DNA of 64,000 bases from Ciona savignyi (Eukaryota; Chordata; Ascidiacea; Phlebobranchia; Cionidae). The notes beneath the pieces are model-generated. The model did not search any database. It was not told the DNA's origin and saw only the letters and a list, made by a program, of their open reading frames with translations. Both the position numbers and the translations under genes were made by a program. Location: contig CH002989.1 in assembly GCA_000149265.1 (NCBI GenBank), positions 271,677 through 335,676 of the forward strand. Direction: 5' to 3'. The stretch's first letter is position 1. Every line of letters starts with the position of its first letter. Below are positions 63,098 through 64,000 of this stretch, in pieces.

Positions 63098-64000
63098 GTT
63101 CGACCTTTTCGAAGTTGAATTGTTGCATTTTCTCCACAAAGAACTTATCACATCTGCAAAATTAACTCAATTTTCACAACAGCCGATTAAGTTGTCATTT
63201 ACTATTTCACTGCCTTGCAATTCACCTATTTAACTATTTTTAATGAATTAGTGATGATTAGGTTGAAGGAAATGATGAGATAATTAAGTTTGCAATTCAT
63301 AATGGAAAGTAATGTTTTATAGAGTTGGCCTGTATTTAAACTGCTTTGTGCTTTTAAAGAGGATTCATTATGTTGCTTTCCTTCCATCTATGGATAAAAT
63401 CCTAGATCAAGTATTTATTCAACATGCAATTTTTCTTTTTTACAATGTGTAACTGTTTTTAATGTGTCAGTAAATTATTTTCATTTCAAACTCCCATAGC
63501 TGTGAATAAAAGTTGTGAATAATAAACTTGTGTTGTATAGCATAGAAATAGCGGATAAAAATATAAATGAAGAGGACACGGATCTAATCAAACATGTTCA
63601 ATTAACCCATAATCAGTATTAAAATGAATCTCTTAGTATAACACTGCACACAATTATTTACTGCTATCAATAATTATTTCGTTTCACCTAGATAATATGC
63701 AAACTGTATCATTAGAATTTTGTAATTAAATATATAAAGATTATAACGTTTGTTTATGCAAGAAGAAACTGATGGGTTGCCCAGTTACCAATTCAAACCT
63801 AATATCCATGTTTTCTTAAAATAGTATTCACTTTGGTATGAAAAAACACAATATAAATAAAAAATTGAATTGTTTTAAATTATTGCGTGCTTTTAGGGGA
63901 TTTTTTATTTAGTAATTCTACTACAATAAAACGCCTAAAATTAAAGAATTTTTTTATGCATAATCTTTAACCTTGGTTTATGTAAAAAAACAAATATGTT
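63098..64000. other. CTHRC1 3' region and flank
   Basis: Two AATAAA signals lie close together (63505-63510 and 63521-63526), the likely end of CTHRC1 mRNA about 430 bases after the stop. From 63740 the sequence resembles 25570-25720 and 31020-31080 (GCA-GAAACTGATGGGTT, then CAGTTACCAATTCAAACCTA), an ill-defined dispersed repeat. Confidence 0.5.

Overview
The window is animal nuclear DNA. It is AT-rich, its genes are split by short GT-AG introns, and it is dense in small DNA transposons and tRNA-derived SINEs. Chordate-type orthologues (PUDP, SARDH, CTHRC1), compact introns and AG acceptors a few bases before start codons point to a tunicate, most likely Ciona (C. intestinalis/robusta group). 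The species call is inference; I had no database search.

Layout. (1) 1-5.2 kb: gene-poor, with a satellite-like tandem array broken by a TTAA-flanked element, then a hAT-type MITE. (2) 5.2-20.2 kb: a segmental duplication carrying two four-exon genes for secreted lectin-like proteins (an H-type-lectin-like N-terminal domain and a C-type-lectin-like C-terminal domain). Unit 2 contains a 100-N gap whose two sides overlap, probably two haplotypes laid end to end, one with and one without a second TTAA element. (3) 20.2-23.9 kb: no gene seen; SINEs and repeats shared with the start of the window. (4) 23.9-37.1 kb: two tandem SLC22-type transporter genes on the minus strand, each with 11 exons at matching phases. 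The downstream-lying copy A is intact; copy B has two single-base frameshifts. (5) 39.4-43.3 kb: a 3.9-kb foldback-like transposon with 60-bp minisatellite arms and a perfect 8-bp target duplication. (6) 44.6-45.3 kb: intronless pseudouridine-5'-phosphatase (PUDP). (7) 46.9-58.6 kb: 16-exon sarcosine dehydrogenase (SARDH) with one frameshifting base in a G-run of exon 7. (8) 59.9-63.1 kb: six-exon CTHRC1, 243 codons.

The genes do not form a pathway. PUDP recycles modified-nucleotide breakdown products, SARDH is a mitochondrial one-carbon enzyme, CTHRC1 and the lectins are secreted, and the SLC22 proteins are plasma-membrane solute carriers. The two local gene families (lectins, SLC22) are recent tandem duplications. 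The most informative non-genic signals are eight transposon insertions with readable termini, seven with exact target-site duplications and one with a single mismatch, several checkable against empty sites inside the same window.
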